Positions 55,192 through 63,243 of a stretch of DNA of 64,000 nt are shown piece after piece (positions within the stretch are counted from its first letter, which is position 1; each line of letters begins with the position of its first letter). This DNA is from Pseudoxanthomonas sp. X-1 (lineage in GTDB: Bacteria; Pseudomonadota; Gammaproteobacteria; Xanthomonadales; Xanthomonadaceae): NCBI RefSeq assembly GCF_020042665.1, contig NZ_CP083376.1, forward strand, positions 3,942,001-4,006,000, written 5' to 3'. The notes beneath the pieces were generated by a model, which searched no databases, was not told where the DNA came from, and saw only the letters and a program-made list of their open reading frames with translations. The position numbers and the translations under genes were made by a program.

Positions 55192-55911
55192 TCAGTGCAG
55201 CGAAGTCCGCGCAGGGGCGCCGCACGCGTCCGGCGTCGGACCCGGCAACGCAGGCAAGGTGACCGACGCGTTCTGGTCCAGGGCCGCACGCGGCACGTCA
55301 TAGCGGGCCGGTGCCTCCCGGACGGAGGACGGCGGCACACGCGGCTCATCGGGCAGCGGCTGGTCCTGGATCTCGCCCAGCAGCGCCAGCGCCTCGCCGG
55401 CGCGGTCGAAGATCGAATGCCCCAGCCGGGACAGCGTGCCCTCGGCGAAGTCGGCCATGTCCTCGGCGGAGACCGCATCGGCGTAGGCCCGGATGGTGTC
55501 CAGCAGCAGGTTGAGCGCATCGACCTGATCGAGCGTGACGCCGAACAGCATGCGCGGCGAGGCGTTGAAGTCGTAAGGCTTGGGGTGCGGTGTGCCGGCG
55601 CTTGCAGACGGCGAGGCCTGCACAGCCTCATGCGTCACTTCATCCGGGGACGCGTGTGCCGGCGCGTACCGTGCCGGCCCCTTCGCCGCGTCGAGCACTT
55701 GGGCGAGTTGCTCGACGACCAAACCCAACGAGTATCTCCATTCGCCCAGGAGCGCCTCGGGCGGGCACGCCGGGGACGCGTCGGCAGTCCGCTGCTGCAC
55801 CAGCCGGGCCAGGAACTCCAAGTGCTCCCTCAACTGCCGCAGCCGCTGCTGGCTCTCCTCGGGCAGCAGATAACCCATCTCACCGTGCTCGCCGAACACG
55901 CGCTCGTTCAT
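55192..55911 (-). CDS. XAC0095-like protein with C-terminal unknown domain
   Basis: 239 residues from MNERVFGEHGEMGYLLPEE; AAGGAGG precedes the ATG. The first 70 residues (GYLLPEESQQRLRQLREHLEFLARLV) match the short XAC0095-type proteins frequent in xanthomonads, recognised from memory. After a Pro/Ala linker, a second helical part (PYDFNASPRMLFGVTLDQVDALNLLLDTIRAYADAV) resembles DUF6124-type sequences, though this is uncertain. No signal peptide. Function unknown; XAC0095 proteins usually stand alone, so this longer form may be a fusion. Confidence 0.72.
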   Translation of the reverse strand: MNERVFGEHGEMGYLLPEESQQRLRQLREHLEFLARLVQQRTADASPACPPEALLGEWRYSLGLVVEQLAQVLDAAKGPARYAPAHASPDEVTHEAVQASPSASAGTPHPKPYDFNASPRMLFGVTLDQVDALNLLLDTIRAYADAVSAEDMADFAEGTLSRLGHSIFDRAGEALALLGEIQDQPLPDEPRVPPSSVREAPARYDVPRAALDQNASVTLPALPGPTPDACGAPARTSLH

Positions 55912-56365
55912 CGTCGCCTCCTTGTCACCATGAAGTGCCCGCCCGCGGGTAGCGGACGGGAAGTCGGGAGGTTCGAAACCGCTCATAGACGGCGGGCGTA
56001 TTCCCCTTGCGGGTGTTGTATTAGCCGCCCTCCCGACGCAGGCATCGCGTCGGCTGCACCTGCAAAGATGCAGGCACAAAAACCCCACCTGTTTGACGGA
56101 GGTGGGTACCGCTATGAGAGGAGTTTCGACGCTCCTTGAAAGCGAGATTGCTACAGCAAAATTCAGCTGTCAACAGCGCCTCCCGCGCAAATGCAGTTGT
56201 GTCTTTGCCCCCTTTTCGAGCGCGCCAGCGTGACATAACTCGCCGATCTGCAGCGTCGCATCGAGTAGCTCTCTTTGTGATGCTCCTACGGCATGTTGCG
56301 CCGATCCAGAGTTTGGGATACGAATAGGCAGCGCCAGCGGCGTACTAAACTGGGGAAATGGACTT
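55912..56365. other. Intergenic region at the left edge of the accessory block
   Basis: 454 bases. On the minus strand a terminator-like hairpin lies at 56078-56106, and a GCCTGCA/TGCAGG hairpin just beyond it. No gene feeds these from the right, so they may belong to a lost gene or an unannotated small transcript. AATGCAGTTGTGTC at 56190 recurs at 58945. Confidence 0.5.
56078..56106 (-). terminator. Orphan minus-strand terminator
   Basis: On the minus strand CCCACCT, a nine-base loop and AGGTGGGG are followed by TTTTT. It is a good intrinsic terminator without an obvious upstream gene on that strand. Confidence 0.75.
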
Positions 56366-57409
56366 ATGGCGGGGGCCATTCCAAGGATTGCGGCCGGGGT
56401 GCTGATTGTTCTCTTGCTACTTGTAGTGGCAGGCGCTGCAATCGCTTCACCATCAGCTACCACTTCAGATGCTAGCGACGCTAGCATCGCGGCTCTTGAG
56501 CAACTACTGAGCCAGCCTGAAGGGCAGATCGACCTTGCGCGGGCTAAGGTTACGATTGATCACATGGTCGATCCCAAGGTGGACGTGGAAGCCACGCTTC
56601 GCCAAGTCGACCAGTGGGCAGCCAAGACACGCGCGCGGTTTCCGGCAGGTGCGTCGAACAAGGTCAAAATGCACCTGCTGATTTCGACGCTCTACGAGCC
56701 TGGCCCCTGGAATGATCACCGGCCTTTCGGCTACGACTACACAGATCCGTTCGGTCAGGACGTCAAGAAGAGCCTGCTGTCGCACTACTTTGCGACGCGC
56801 AATGGCCAGTGCGTCATCATGCCGATCGCTTTCCTGGTCATTGGCCAGCGGCTCGGACTGCCGTTGACCATCACCACCGCACCTTATCATTTGGTCGTCA
56901 AGTACGGCGACGAAGAACAGGGGCAATGGACGAACTTCGAGGCCACAAGCGGCCTGTTCCATCCCGACAGTGGCTACGAACAGGCCATGAGCATCCCACT
57001 GGAGGCGACACGCAATGACACGTTCTTGCGCCCTTTCTCTCAGCGCGAAACGGTGGCCTTGTTCGCAACCGCCTCGCTGTTGCCTTCTTACCAGCAGAAG
57101 AAGCAAGCTGAGCGCATTCTTACGGCGACTAGTTTGATCCTTAAGGCCAACCCCAAGGATGTCACCGCGATGGTCGTCCGCGGAGATGCCTACTATCTGC
57201 TCATCGAACAGCAGTTCAAGGCCAAATACCCAAAGGCGGATCAGATCCCGCAGGCTCTACGCGCCGAATACGCGGAATACAGCAGGCAGAATCTTGCTTG
57301 GTACGAAAGGGCCGAAGCCTTGGGATGGCGCCAATGGGGTCAAACAGAAAAGCAACGCTACCTGCGGCATTTCAACAGCATGAAAGCACAGAGCCAGGGA
57401 GGTTCGTGA
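56366..57409 (+). CDS. Secreted or anchored transglutaminase-like protein with TPR-like C-terminus
   Basis: 347 residues. The N-terminal hydrophobic segment (IAAGVLIVLLLLVVAGAAIA) is a signal or anchor. The middle has a transglutaminase-like/SirB1-like core: NGQCVIMPIAFLVIGQRLGLPL with Cys149, APYHLVVKY with His175, and WTNFEAT with Glu192 in the place of the triad acid. The C-terminal helices (QAERILTATSLILKANPKDVTAMVVRGDAYY) look TPR-like. Stop and next start overlap as TGATG, so it is translationally coupled to the Rhs-tip gene and probably works with it, for example in processing or delivery. Composition is less GC-rich than neighbours. Confidence 0.75.
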   Translation: MAGAIPRIAAGVLIVLLLLVVAGAAIASPSATTSDASDASIAALEQLLSQPEGQIDLARAKVTIDHMVDPKVDVEATLRQVDQWAAKTRARFPAGASNKVKMHLLISTLYEPGPWNDHRPFGYDYTDPFGQDVKKSLLSHYFATRNGQCVIMPIAFLVIGQRLGLPLTITTAPYHLVVKYGDEEQGQWTNFEATSGLFHPDSGYEQAMSIPLEATRNDTFLRPFSQRETVALFATASLLPSYQQKKQAERILTATSLILKANPKDVTAMVVRGDAYYLLIEQQFKAKYPKADQIPQALRAEYAEYSRQNLAWYERAEALGWRQWGQTEKQRYLRHFNSMKAQSQGGS

Positions 57410-58131
57410 TGCGTAGAACCCTAATATGTGGTGTCCTTGCGATGACGATGGCGGCAACCACAGCCCTCGCATCCAACGACCCAGTAAAAGCCAACCCCAA
57501 TACCGGCGCCAGCTTCAACCGCTACTCCTATGCCAATAACAATCCCTACAGGTTCACAGATCCCGATGGCCGAGACTGCATTTCCGCGTACGGCACCACC
57601 ACCTGCTCTACAGAAAACTACGTCGTGAGCTTCCCAACACAGAAAGGCTTTAGAGACTTCACTACGAATTCCCCGAACTACCATGCTTACAGTGTTCCTG
57701 CGAGCACGCCCGGAAAGACTCTCGAGCAGAATCAGGCGTATGTAAAGAATAACCCGACCCCTGGCTTTTCTTCACCTGCCACCCCCAACGGAACATTCAA
57801 TGACGCCACGCCGGTAATTGGCGGGTTGAGTCCTGTGGCGATCAGTCCCGTCACGTCTTTCAGCCTGACCAATCAACTCAATGGCCAGCCGGTTGTCGTG
57901 AATGTCACCTTGCCCGGACATCCGCTTGAGTCGGGCATCGTGGTTAGGCAGCCCACCGTTGACGCTAACGGCAACACCACCATTCAGAACTGGGGCGAAG
58001 GCACATCCAAACTGCAAGCACCTGGAAGCTTGACCGCCGAGCCCATCAACAGTGTTTGGACAGAGCAGAAGCAAGGAACACCATCGCCTACCGGGTGCAG
58101 CTCGGGGAGAAACAATGTCTGCTTTAAGTAA
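57409..58131 (+). CDS. Orphan Rhs C-terminal tip with its own signal peptide (candidate toxin)
   Basis: 240 residues from MRRTLICGVLAMTMAATTALA, a signal peptide. Immediately after it comes the hallmark end of an Rhs core, NPNTGASFNRYSYANNNPYRF then TDPDGRD. In a full Rhs protein this precedes the variable toxin tip. The remaining 170 residues (GFRDFTTNSPNYHAYSVPAS, SLTNQLNGQPVVVNVTLPGHPL, SGIVVRQPTVDANGNTTIQNWGEG, with three Cys near the end) would be that tip; activity not recognised. The rest of the roughly 1000-residue Rhs core is absent. It is coupled to the gene before (TGATG) and overlaps the membrane protein after by 17 bases. Confidence 0.78.
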   Translation: MRRTLICGVLAMTMAATTALASNDPVKANPNTGASFNRYSYANNNPYRFTDPDGRDCISAYGTTTCSTENYVVSFPTQKGFRDFTTNSPNYHAYSVPASTPGKTLEQNQAYVKNNPTPGFSSPATPNGTFNDATPVIGGLSPVAISPVTSFSLTNQLNGQPVVVNVTLPGHPLESGIVVRQPTVDANGNTTIQNWGEGTSKLQAPGSLTAEPINSVWTEQKQGTPSPTGCSSGRNNVCFK

Positions 58132-58522
58132 TGGGAGACGCATAATTTTGGGAATTATGCTTGCCCCCTTAATACCGGGCCTGCTCATGCTGGCTTTATC
58201 GCTTCTGGGAAATCCCGGCGAGGGGATATGGGCGCTGAAGCTGACTGCGATGTTCGCATATCCTTCAATCATCGGTCTTGGGCTGCCCCTACATTTTCTA
58301 TTCCAACGCAATGGATGGACCAGCGCGTGGCCTTACCTCATTGCGGGCACGATTGCGGGCGTAGCGATCGCGTACTTCGTATTTCCATCGCTCCATGTCC
58401 CTGGTTCGGGCCCAGCTAACGCTTCGTCCATTGCAATCGCAGCAATTTGCGCTTTTTTTGGAGCGGTCACGGCCACAACCTTCTGGTCGATTGCCAGACC
58501 CAATAAGAGTTTTAGTAGTTAG
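58115..58522 (+). CDS. Four-helix membrane protein, candidate immunity protein
   Basis: 135 residues from MSALSNGRR, preceded by GGGGAGAAACA. Four hydrophobic segments (IILGIMLAPLIPGLLMLALSL, ALKLTAMFAYPSIIGLGLPL, WPYLIAGTIAGVAIAYFVF, SIAIAAICAFFGAVTATTFW). Its start lies inside the end of the Rhs-tip gene (17-base overlap), the arrangement expected of a toxin-immunity pair. Membrane immunity would suit a toxin acting in the periplasm or membrane. No family recognised. Confidence 0.72.
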   Translation: MSALSNGRRIILGIMLAPLIPGLLMLALSLLGNPGEGIWALKLTAMFAYPSIIGLGLPLHFLFQRNGWTSAWPYLIAGTIAGVAIAYFVFPSLHVPGSGPANASSIAIAAICAFFGAVTATTFWSIARPNKSFSS

Positions 58523-59021
58523 ATCGTGGTCGCAGGAAAAGCAGGCTGCGACGCAGCGCCGCCACTTCAGAGCGCATGAGCGCCTCAAGACCATAGCCAG
58601 ACTGCATCCCTCCTAATGCGATTCTCGCTATCGCTCGATGCCTTGGCATGCGAGTAGCACTAGCGTCATTCAGAAAAAGCTGATGCGCTCATTCGCAATC
58701 GGCTACACCGCCATCGTCGCCGGGCAAGTGCGAGCGGCGACCCATCGCCGCTTGGTGATGGAGCCGTCGATCCGGACGAGACGGTGACGGTCCGCCTAAG
58801 CCTGCAGCGCCAGCAGCGCTGTGGAACGCCAGCTTCCGCACTACCATCGAACGACGGCTCGGACGGCATGCAGGGTGGAAAGGCCCTCGAAGGCGAAGGC
58901 GTCAGAAAGGGAACTGCACTCCGACAACTGTTTCGGCTCGTGTGAATGCAGTTGTGTCGTCGCGGCACCTTCGACAGAGTAGACGGTGCGCGCATCTCAC
59001 CCAGGAAGAGGCACACGACGC
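58523..59021. other. Gene-free stretch in the accessory block
   Basis: 499 bases with no credible gene on either strand. Composition is intermediate. It may contain decayed coding sequence, but no protein family was recognised. Confidence 0.45.
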
Positions 59022-59759
59022 ATGGAAGGCTCACCGGACCTCACGCAGCAAACGCCCGTCAGCGCGAAGCAACATCAGCCCGCTTTAGTGAAGGACTTGA
59101 GCTTTCCTTCGCTCGCCGAAGCAATGGCGCGCTACACCCGGGATACCGACCCGAATCGCGCAGGCCGGCTTGAGCGCTGGAGCTTTGTCGTTGCGCTGCT
59201 CGGGGCCGGGATCGGCATGCTGCTCGGTTCGATCCTGGAGGGGCGGACCGGCTTGGCTTTCGCCGCCACGGGCCTTGCCTTGGAGATTGGCGGTCTTCTT
59301 GTCACGCTGGTGCTGCAGATCAGACGCGAATGGCCGAGCTTCCGCCATCCCTACGCCCAGCACGCGGCCGAGATGGAGCACGAATTCCACTACTACCAAG
59401 ACATCGTCCAGGCGCTACGCGCCTTCCCCCGCGAGCAGCGCCTGCAGCGCGAAGCCTTCATCCGCAACCGTAGATCGAACATGCACGAACGCCTGGGCCT
59501 GTTCACCGGCGGGATGGAGCGGCTGGGCGTCCTACCACTGCTCCTCGCCCTCTACCTGCAGCTCAAAGGCTGGCACTGGGGCGACTGGACCGTCCTGGCC
59601 GACATCACCCTGATCCAGGGCTGCCTCGCCTTCCTCCTGCTATTCGCCTACGCGATGTCCTGGCACCTCATTCGACTGCGAACCCGCGTGCAGAGCTACG
59701 AACAACTACTCGCCGAAGCGAATCGGCAGGATGCCGTCGCCAAACAGCCGTTGACCTGA
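59022..59759 (+). CDS. Four-helix membrane protein of unknown function
   Basis: 245 residues from MEGSPDLTQQTPV, with AGGAAGAGG about twelve bases upstream. Two hydrophobic helices near 55-100 (WSFVVALLGAGIGMLLGSILE, LAFAATGLALEIGGLLVTLVLQI), a cytoplasmic-looking helical stretch rich in charge (EFHYYQDIVQALRAFPREQRLQREAFI), then two more helices (LGVLPLLLALYLQLKGW, LIQGCLAFLLLFAYAMSWHL) and a charged tail. Not recognised. Sits between the Rhs-tip module and the ATPase-nuclease in the accessory block, so may belong to either or neither. Confidence 0.75.
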   Translation: MEGSPDLTQQTPVSAKQHQPALVKDLSFPSLAEAMARYTRDTDPNRAGRLERWSFVVALLGAGIGMLLGSILEGRTGLAFAATGLALEIGGLLVTLVLQIRREWPSFRHPYAQHAAEMEHEFHYYQDIVQALRAFPREQRLQREAFIRNRRSNMHERLGLFTGGMERLGVLPLLLALYLQLKGWHWGDWTVLADITLIQGCLAFLLLFAYAMSWHLIRLRTRVQSYEQLLAEANRQDAVAKQPLT

Positions 59760-59987
59760 GCCCTCCTGTCATCGGCGCCACGGATGCACGTGTAGTGACG
59801 ACGCCTTCCGTTGGCCCCCAGTCACCGCGTGGCAACGTTGCAATGACCGACACCTCTGACGGCAGGCAGTACTGGCGGTACGCGCAGAGCTCCTGAAGAC
59901 CAGGGCCGGCAGTTGTCAAAACTGCGAAAACTGCGTTCTGGCCCCCACTTTACGCACGTCTCGCCGCGCTCTTCGTCTAGCTCAAAA

Positions 59988-62108
59988 TCAGCTACGCGAG
60001 CTCCGCTTGCGCTTGCGCTTCCGCTTGCCGGCGCTAGCAGAGTTAGGCACATCACTCTGCCCTGACGCATACATCCTGACGTATGTATCCAAAAGCCTGT
60101 CTACGGCCAACTCACCTGCATCAACTTTCTCTGGATTGCGAAGCTTTGAAAGGATAGTTACTAGCTGCTGTGCAGGAAATTTAACTACAACAATACCCTT
60201 ATGGTAGAACTCTCTAAAAGCGTCGAGTTCGCCACCCTTCCTAAGGCCGAATTCAACGTCTCTGCATACTATGAAAGCGAGAGATCCATATTCTCGACCC
60301 AAATACCCAGCCACTTGGCGAAACTCCTCCACGCCTATACTTGAGTAATTCTTGACCTCAAAGACCACTTGCCTCGTCTTATAGTCATCTAGTATTCGGC
60401 GCCAAATACCTCCCCCTTGGTTCGTGGCAATAATATCTCTTCTCTGAGTAGCATTCGAATTAGCATGAAGCTGCACATTCGTCAAATTTTTTGAAAATGC
60501 AATCTCAATTGCTCGCTTACACCAGTTCTCGAATTGAGTCGCACCGGCGTTACCTTCGGGAATTGTATTAAGTTCCGCCATCAATTGACCAAGTATCTTC
60601 CTTCTTTGCTCCCCGCTCTGAGATTCAATAGAAATCTCATATTCATCGTAAATCTCTTCGGCCTCATTCTGAGTGAGCTCAAATCCACTTATATTGAGAG
60701 CAGGCCAGTAGCAGGGATGTATCATCAAGACGTCATCAGGCGCAAGCGATTTTTCGAACCTTTTGCCGTCGTGAGAGTAAACGAAACTAGCGATTTGCTT
60801 ATTATAGATACCAATGAAGCCTATCCCGTACAGCGCCTTCAAGACCTCCTGCGGAGAGCCAAGAATCTGGAAATGCTGCATTTCCGCAACACTTAGCGTT
60901 GAACGATTCATTACGGAAGCTATTATATCTTGAACGTCGGAAAATCTCATCTTTGCATCCCCATTAGAAAACGAGGATGTAAGCTCCCTCAGACCAGGGA
61001 AAACCGACTCATACTCTTTTCCGAGATCGTTAAATCTCGTAAGGGAAATGCCTTTTGCCGATTCATCAAAATCCTCTTCGACCAAAGTACTTCTTCCTTG
61101 CCGCTGCGCTTGATAGAAAGCTGCGTTTAGCAACGCAATAACGTCTCTTGGCCGATACAGTGTAAGACGCAGGCATCGCCTAAAACCTTCTCTGCCGTGG
61201 AGTTCGTTTGCAGTAATTGAGTTCCAGACTTTCACGTCACTTTCTTTCACGACACCAAAGGCATATCTAATGCGATTGGCCACCATGTAAAACAGTTCCT
61301 GCGGATCCCAGTGAAGTCGAAGAACTTGGGATTCGAGATTTCTCGTAAAGTCCTTGTCTTCTGACTCAATAGCCCGAAGCATATTGTCTCGAATAAACAC
61401 TATTGCTCTGAAATTCTCGGCTAGAGAGGAGCGAATCTCGTCTGTGCCGTAGAGTATTCCATCAATTATTCCAGTGCCAAGGATGTCCGGTTCATAGCCC
61501 TCGTCCAATCGATCTACGAGCAGGACATATAGAAGTGAGGAATCTGAGACTATTCGACTTATTTTTTCCGTCAATTTTTCAACGGAAAGGTACGCCGACA
61601 GTTCCGCAATGCGCTCTTCTTCATCTTTAAACTCATTCCGAAATTCCTTTAATATATAGCGCATTCTGTCGATAGGGGTTTCACCCATACGTCGCCAGCT
61701 ATGGACTTCCTTCAAGAGTTGAGAGTCCACCTCTATTTGACGCTTTAATTTGTAATCTGAAAGAAGCTGCGATCCAATTTCCATCAAAATTGCATACTTC
61801 CAGGCAATCTTTATCCCAGCCCTCACTTTAGAGAGTCCTTCTCCGAACATCTTAGCCAACGGCCTTAAGCCAATCATTTGCTCCTCAGCGGGAGCAATCT
61901 TGATAACCGGCGTTCTGCGATCTGCCCACATCTTACTAAGACGATAGGTTATAGCGCTCTTCCCAGTACCACGTCGGCCAACAACTATGAAGCGATCCAC
62001 GCTTTCAAATAGAGTTCGGTAGTCCTGCCACTCATAAAAAGATCCGTCTAGCGCTTTATGGTCGTTCTCACCGCGAACATCACCGAACGCGTTTGGCTTT
62101 GCGGCCAT
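59988..62108 (-). CDS. P-loop ATPase (Sll1717-like) fused to PD-(D/E)xK nuclease, candidate defence protein
   Basis: 706 residues, visibly AT-richer than the rest of the window. Walker A is GRRGTGKS (44-51) and Walker B LLYVLLVD (192-199, Asp199); FIRD (238-241) and RPRDV (319-323) resemble sensor and arginine-finger elements. The C-terminal 180 residues form a restriction-endonuclease-like fold: ENWCKRAIEIAF at 527, Asp558 in RRDII, ExK in VFEVKN (Glu584, Lys586) and Gln598 in FRQVAGYLG, the Mrr-type D-ExK-Q set. It ends in a basic tail KRKRKRKR. The N-terminal region resembles the Sll1717-type ATPases as recalled; the nuclease fusion is seen directly. Cytoplasmic. Probably a nucleotide-triggered DNA nuclease acting in phage defence. 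Confidence 0.84.
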   Translation of the reverse strand: MAAKPNAFGDVRGENDHKALDGSFYEWQDYRTLFESVDRFIVVGRRGTGKSAITYRLSKMWADRRTPVIKIAPAEEQMIGLRPLAKMFGEGLSKVRAGIKIAWKYAILMEIGSQLLSDYKLKRQIEVDSQLLKEVHSWRRMGETPIDRMRYILKEFRNEFKDEEERIAELSAYLSVEKLTEKISRIVSDSSLLYVLLVDRLDEGYEPDILGTGIIDGILYGTDEIRSSLAENFRAIVFIRDNMLRAIESEDKDFTRNLESQVLRLHWDPQELFYMVANRIRYAFGVVKESDVKVWNSITANELHGREGFRRCLRLTLYRPRDVIALLNAAFYQAQRQGRSTLVEEDFDESAKGISLTRFNDLGKEYESVFPGLRELTSSFSNGDAKMRFSDVQDIIASVMNRSTLSVAEMQHFQILGSPQEVLKALYGIGFIGIYNKQIASFVYSHDGKRFEKSLAPDDVLMIHPCYWPALNISGFELTQNEAEEIYDEYEISIESQSGEQRRKILGQLMAELNTIPEGNAGATQFENWCKRAIEIAFSKNLTNVQLHANSNATQRRDIIATNQGGGIWRRILDDYKTRQVVFEVKNYSSIGVEEFRQVAGYLGREYGSLAFIVCRDVEFGLRKGGELDAFREFYHKGIVVVKFPAQQLVTILSKLRNPEKVDAGELAVDRLLDTYVRMYASGQSDVPNSASAGKRKRKRKRSSRS

Positions 62109-62421
62109 TGCTTGTCCTCAGAACTAAAATCTGGCAAGGAAGATGTGGCTCGTTGGCTCATCTCTTTTTTAACACACTTGGAAAACCGTTACGTCGGCTC
62201 ACCCCCTATCGATCTTACTTCGCCTGGTTCCGTTGACCATATCCTTGTCGATCATGCTGGGGTCTTTGGAAGAACAGCGATGGCGGCGCGGTCGAGGTGA
62301 GCTGAAAAGTCGATGTGCGGCCCACAGTCCAGGAGTGAGAGCTGCGCTCTGATCCGTGTTTTCACGCTTTCCCTTTCGCCGCCTACGCACACTCGAATCC
62401 TCTCAAGCAGGAGGCTCCGCA
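62109..62421. other. Right boundary of the accessory block
   Basis: 313 bases between the ATPase-nuclease start and the next GTG start. AT-rich near the ATPase start, becoming GC-rich to the right. No gene seen; both promoters must lie here. Confidence 0.5.
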
Positions 62422-62769
62422 GTGGCCCGATCAACCCGGTACGACGCGATTGACTTCACCCCGCCCAAGGGCGCCGCGCAGGCGGCGAGCCGGGGACTCA
62501 GGCTGCGGGAGACGCATGGCCGCGGCGGGACGGCGGTGGGGGTCGCGCGGGCGCGCGACCTGGCGGCGCAGGCCACGCTGTCGCCGGCGACGGTGCGCCG
62601 CATGACCTCCTACTTCGCGCGCCACGGCGTGGACAAGCAGGGCAAGGGCTGGGCCGATCGCACGCACCCGTCCGCCGGCTATATCGCCTGGCTGCTGTGG
62701 GGCGGCGATGCGGGCAAGCGCTGGGCCGAGCGGATCGAGCAGCGCATGCGCAAGGCGGAGGCGACCTGA
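62422..62769 (+). CDS. Small protein with GTG start, conserved SAGYIAWLLWGGD motif
   Basis: 115 residues; GTG is chosen because AGGAGG lies seven bases upstream. The sequence FTPPKGAAQAASRGLRLRETHGRGGTAVGVARARDLAAQ, then RMTSYFARHGVD and SAGYIAWLLWGGDAGKRWAERI matches a domain I recall from phage and xanthomonad hypothetical proteins; its function is unknown. Helical, soluble, probably nucleic-acid associated given its basic N-terminus. One base separates its stop from the next gene, so cotranscribed. Confidence 0.78.
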   Translation: MARSTRYDAIDFTPPKGAAQAASRGLRLRETHGRGGTAVGVARARDLAAQATLSPATVRRMTSYFARHGVDKQGKGWADRTHPSAGYIAWLLWGGDAGKRWAERIEQRMRKAEAT

Positions 62770-62770
62770 C

Positions 62771-63109
62771 ATGGCGACGACCAAGCAAGCGAAGAAAGCC
62801 CCCTGGAAGAAGGCCAACCCGGCCAAGAAGTCGGCCAGCAAGACGCTCTCCAGCGGCCAGAAGGCCGAGGCCAAGTCCCGGGCGAAGAAGGCCGGGCGTC
62901 CCTACCCCAACCTGGTCGACAACATGGCGGTCGCGAAGAAGACCACCAAGAAGGCCGCCAAGAAGGCGACCAAGAAGACTGCGAAGAAAGCCACCAAAAA
63001 GACCGCCAAGAAGGCAGTAAAGAAGACGACGAAGAAGGCCACCAAAAAGACGACCAAACAGGCCACCAAACGCGCAGGCGGCCGCACGAAGAAGACGGCG
63101 TCCAAGTAA
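62771..63109 (+). CDS. Lysine-rich histone H1-like protein
   Basis: 112 residues. The first 50 (LSSGQKAEAKSRAKKAGRPYPNLVDNM) form a short conserved block; the rest is a run of about ten (T/A)KK(A/T) units, in all more than 30% Lys. This is the layout of bacterial H1-like proteins, a basic tail binding DNA without sequence preference. Codons AAG and ACC/GCC dominate, so the repeats are purine-rich. Directly follows the GTG-start gene. Confidence 0.82.
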   Translation: MATTKQAKKAPWKKANPAKKSASKTLSSGQKAEAKSRAKKAGRPYPNLVDNMAVAKKTTKKAAKKATKKTAKKATKKTAKKAVKKTTKKATKKTTKQATKRAGGRTKKTASK

Positions 63110-63243
63110 CACGCTTGCGCTGTGGGTCCGCAGGAGTCGGGGCTGCCGCCGATCACGGCAGCCCGTCCTCTGTCGGGTGGGCGTCCATCGCGGCGGCAGT
63201 ACCGATTTGCGCCAGGCGGCATGCGGCCCGCATGCCGCCCGCC

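Noticed and set aside
58666..59034. 122-codon minus-strand frame in the accessory block
   Set aside because: No ribosome site, no recognisable domain, and biased composition; most likely non-coding.
59022..59759. Considered as an effector subunit of the neighbouring ATPase-nuclease
   Set aside because: It is on the opposite strand and convergent with it, so an operon is excluded; association is possible but unsupported.
62902..63222. Hydrophobic minus-strand frame (FFVVFLVAF repeats) opposite the H1-like gene
   Set aside because: It is the reverse complement of the lysine codon repeats; the plus-strand reading has a conserved N-terminal block and follows a coupled gene.
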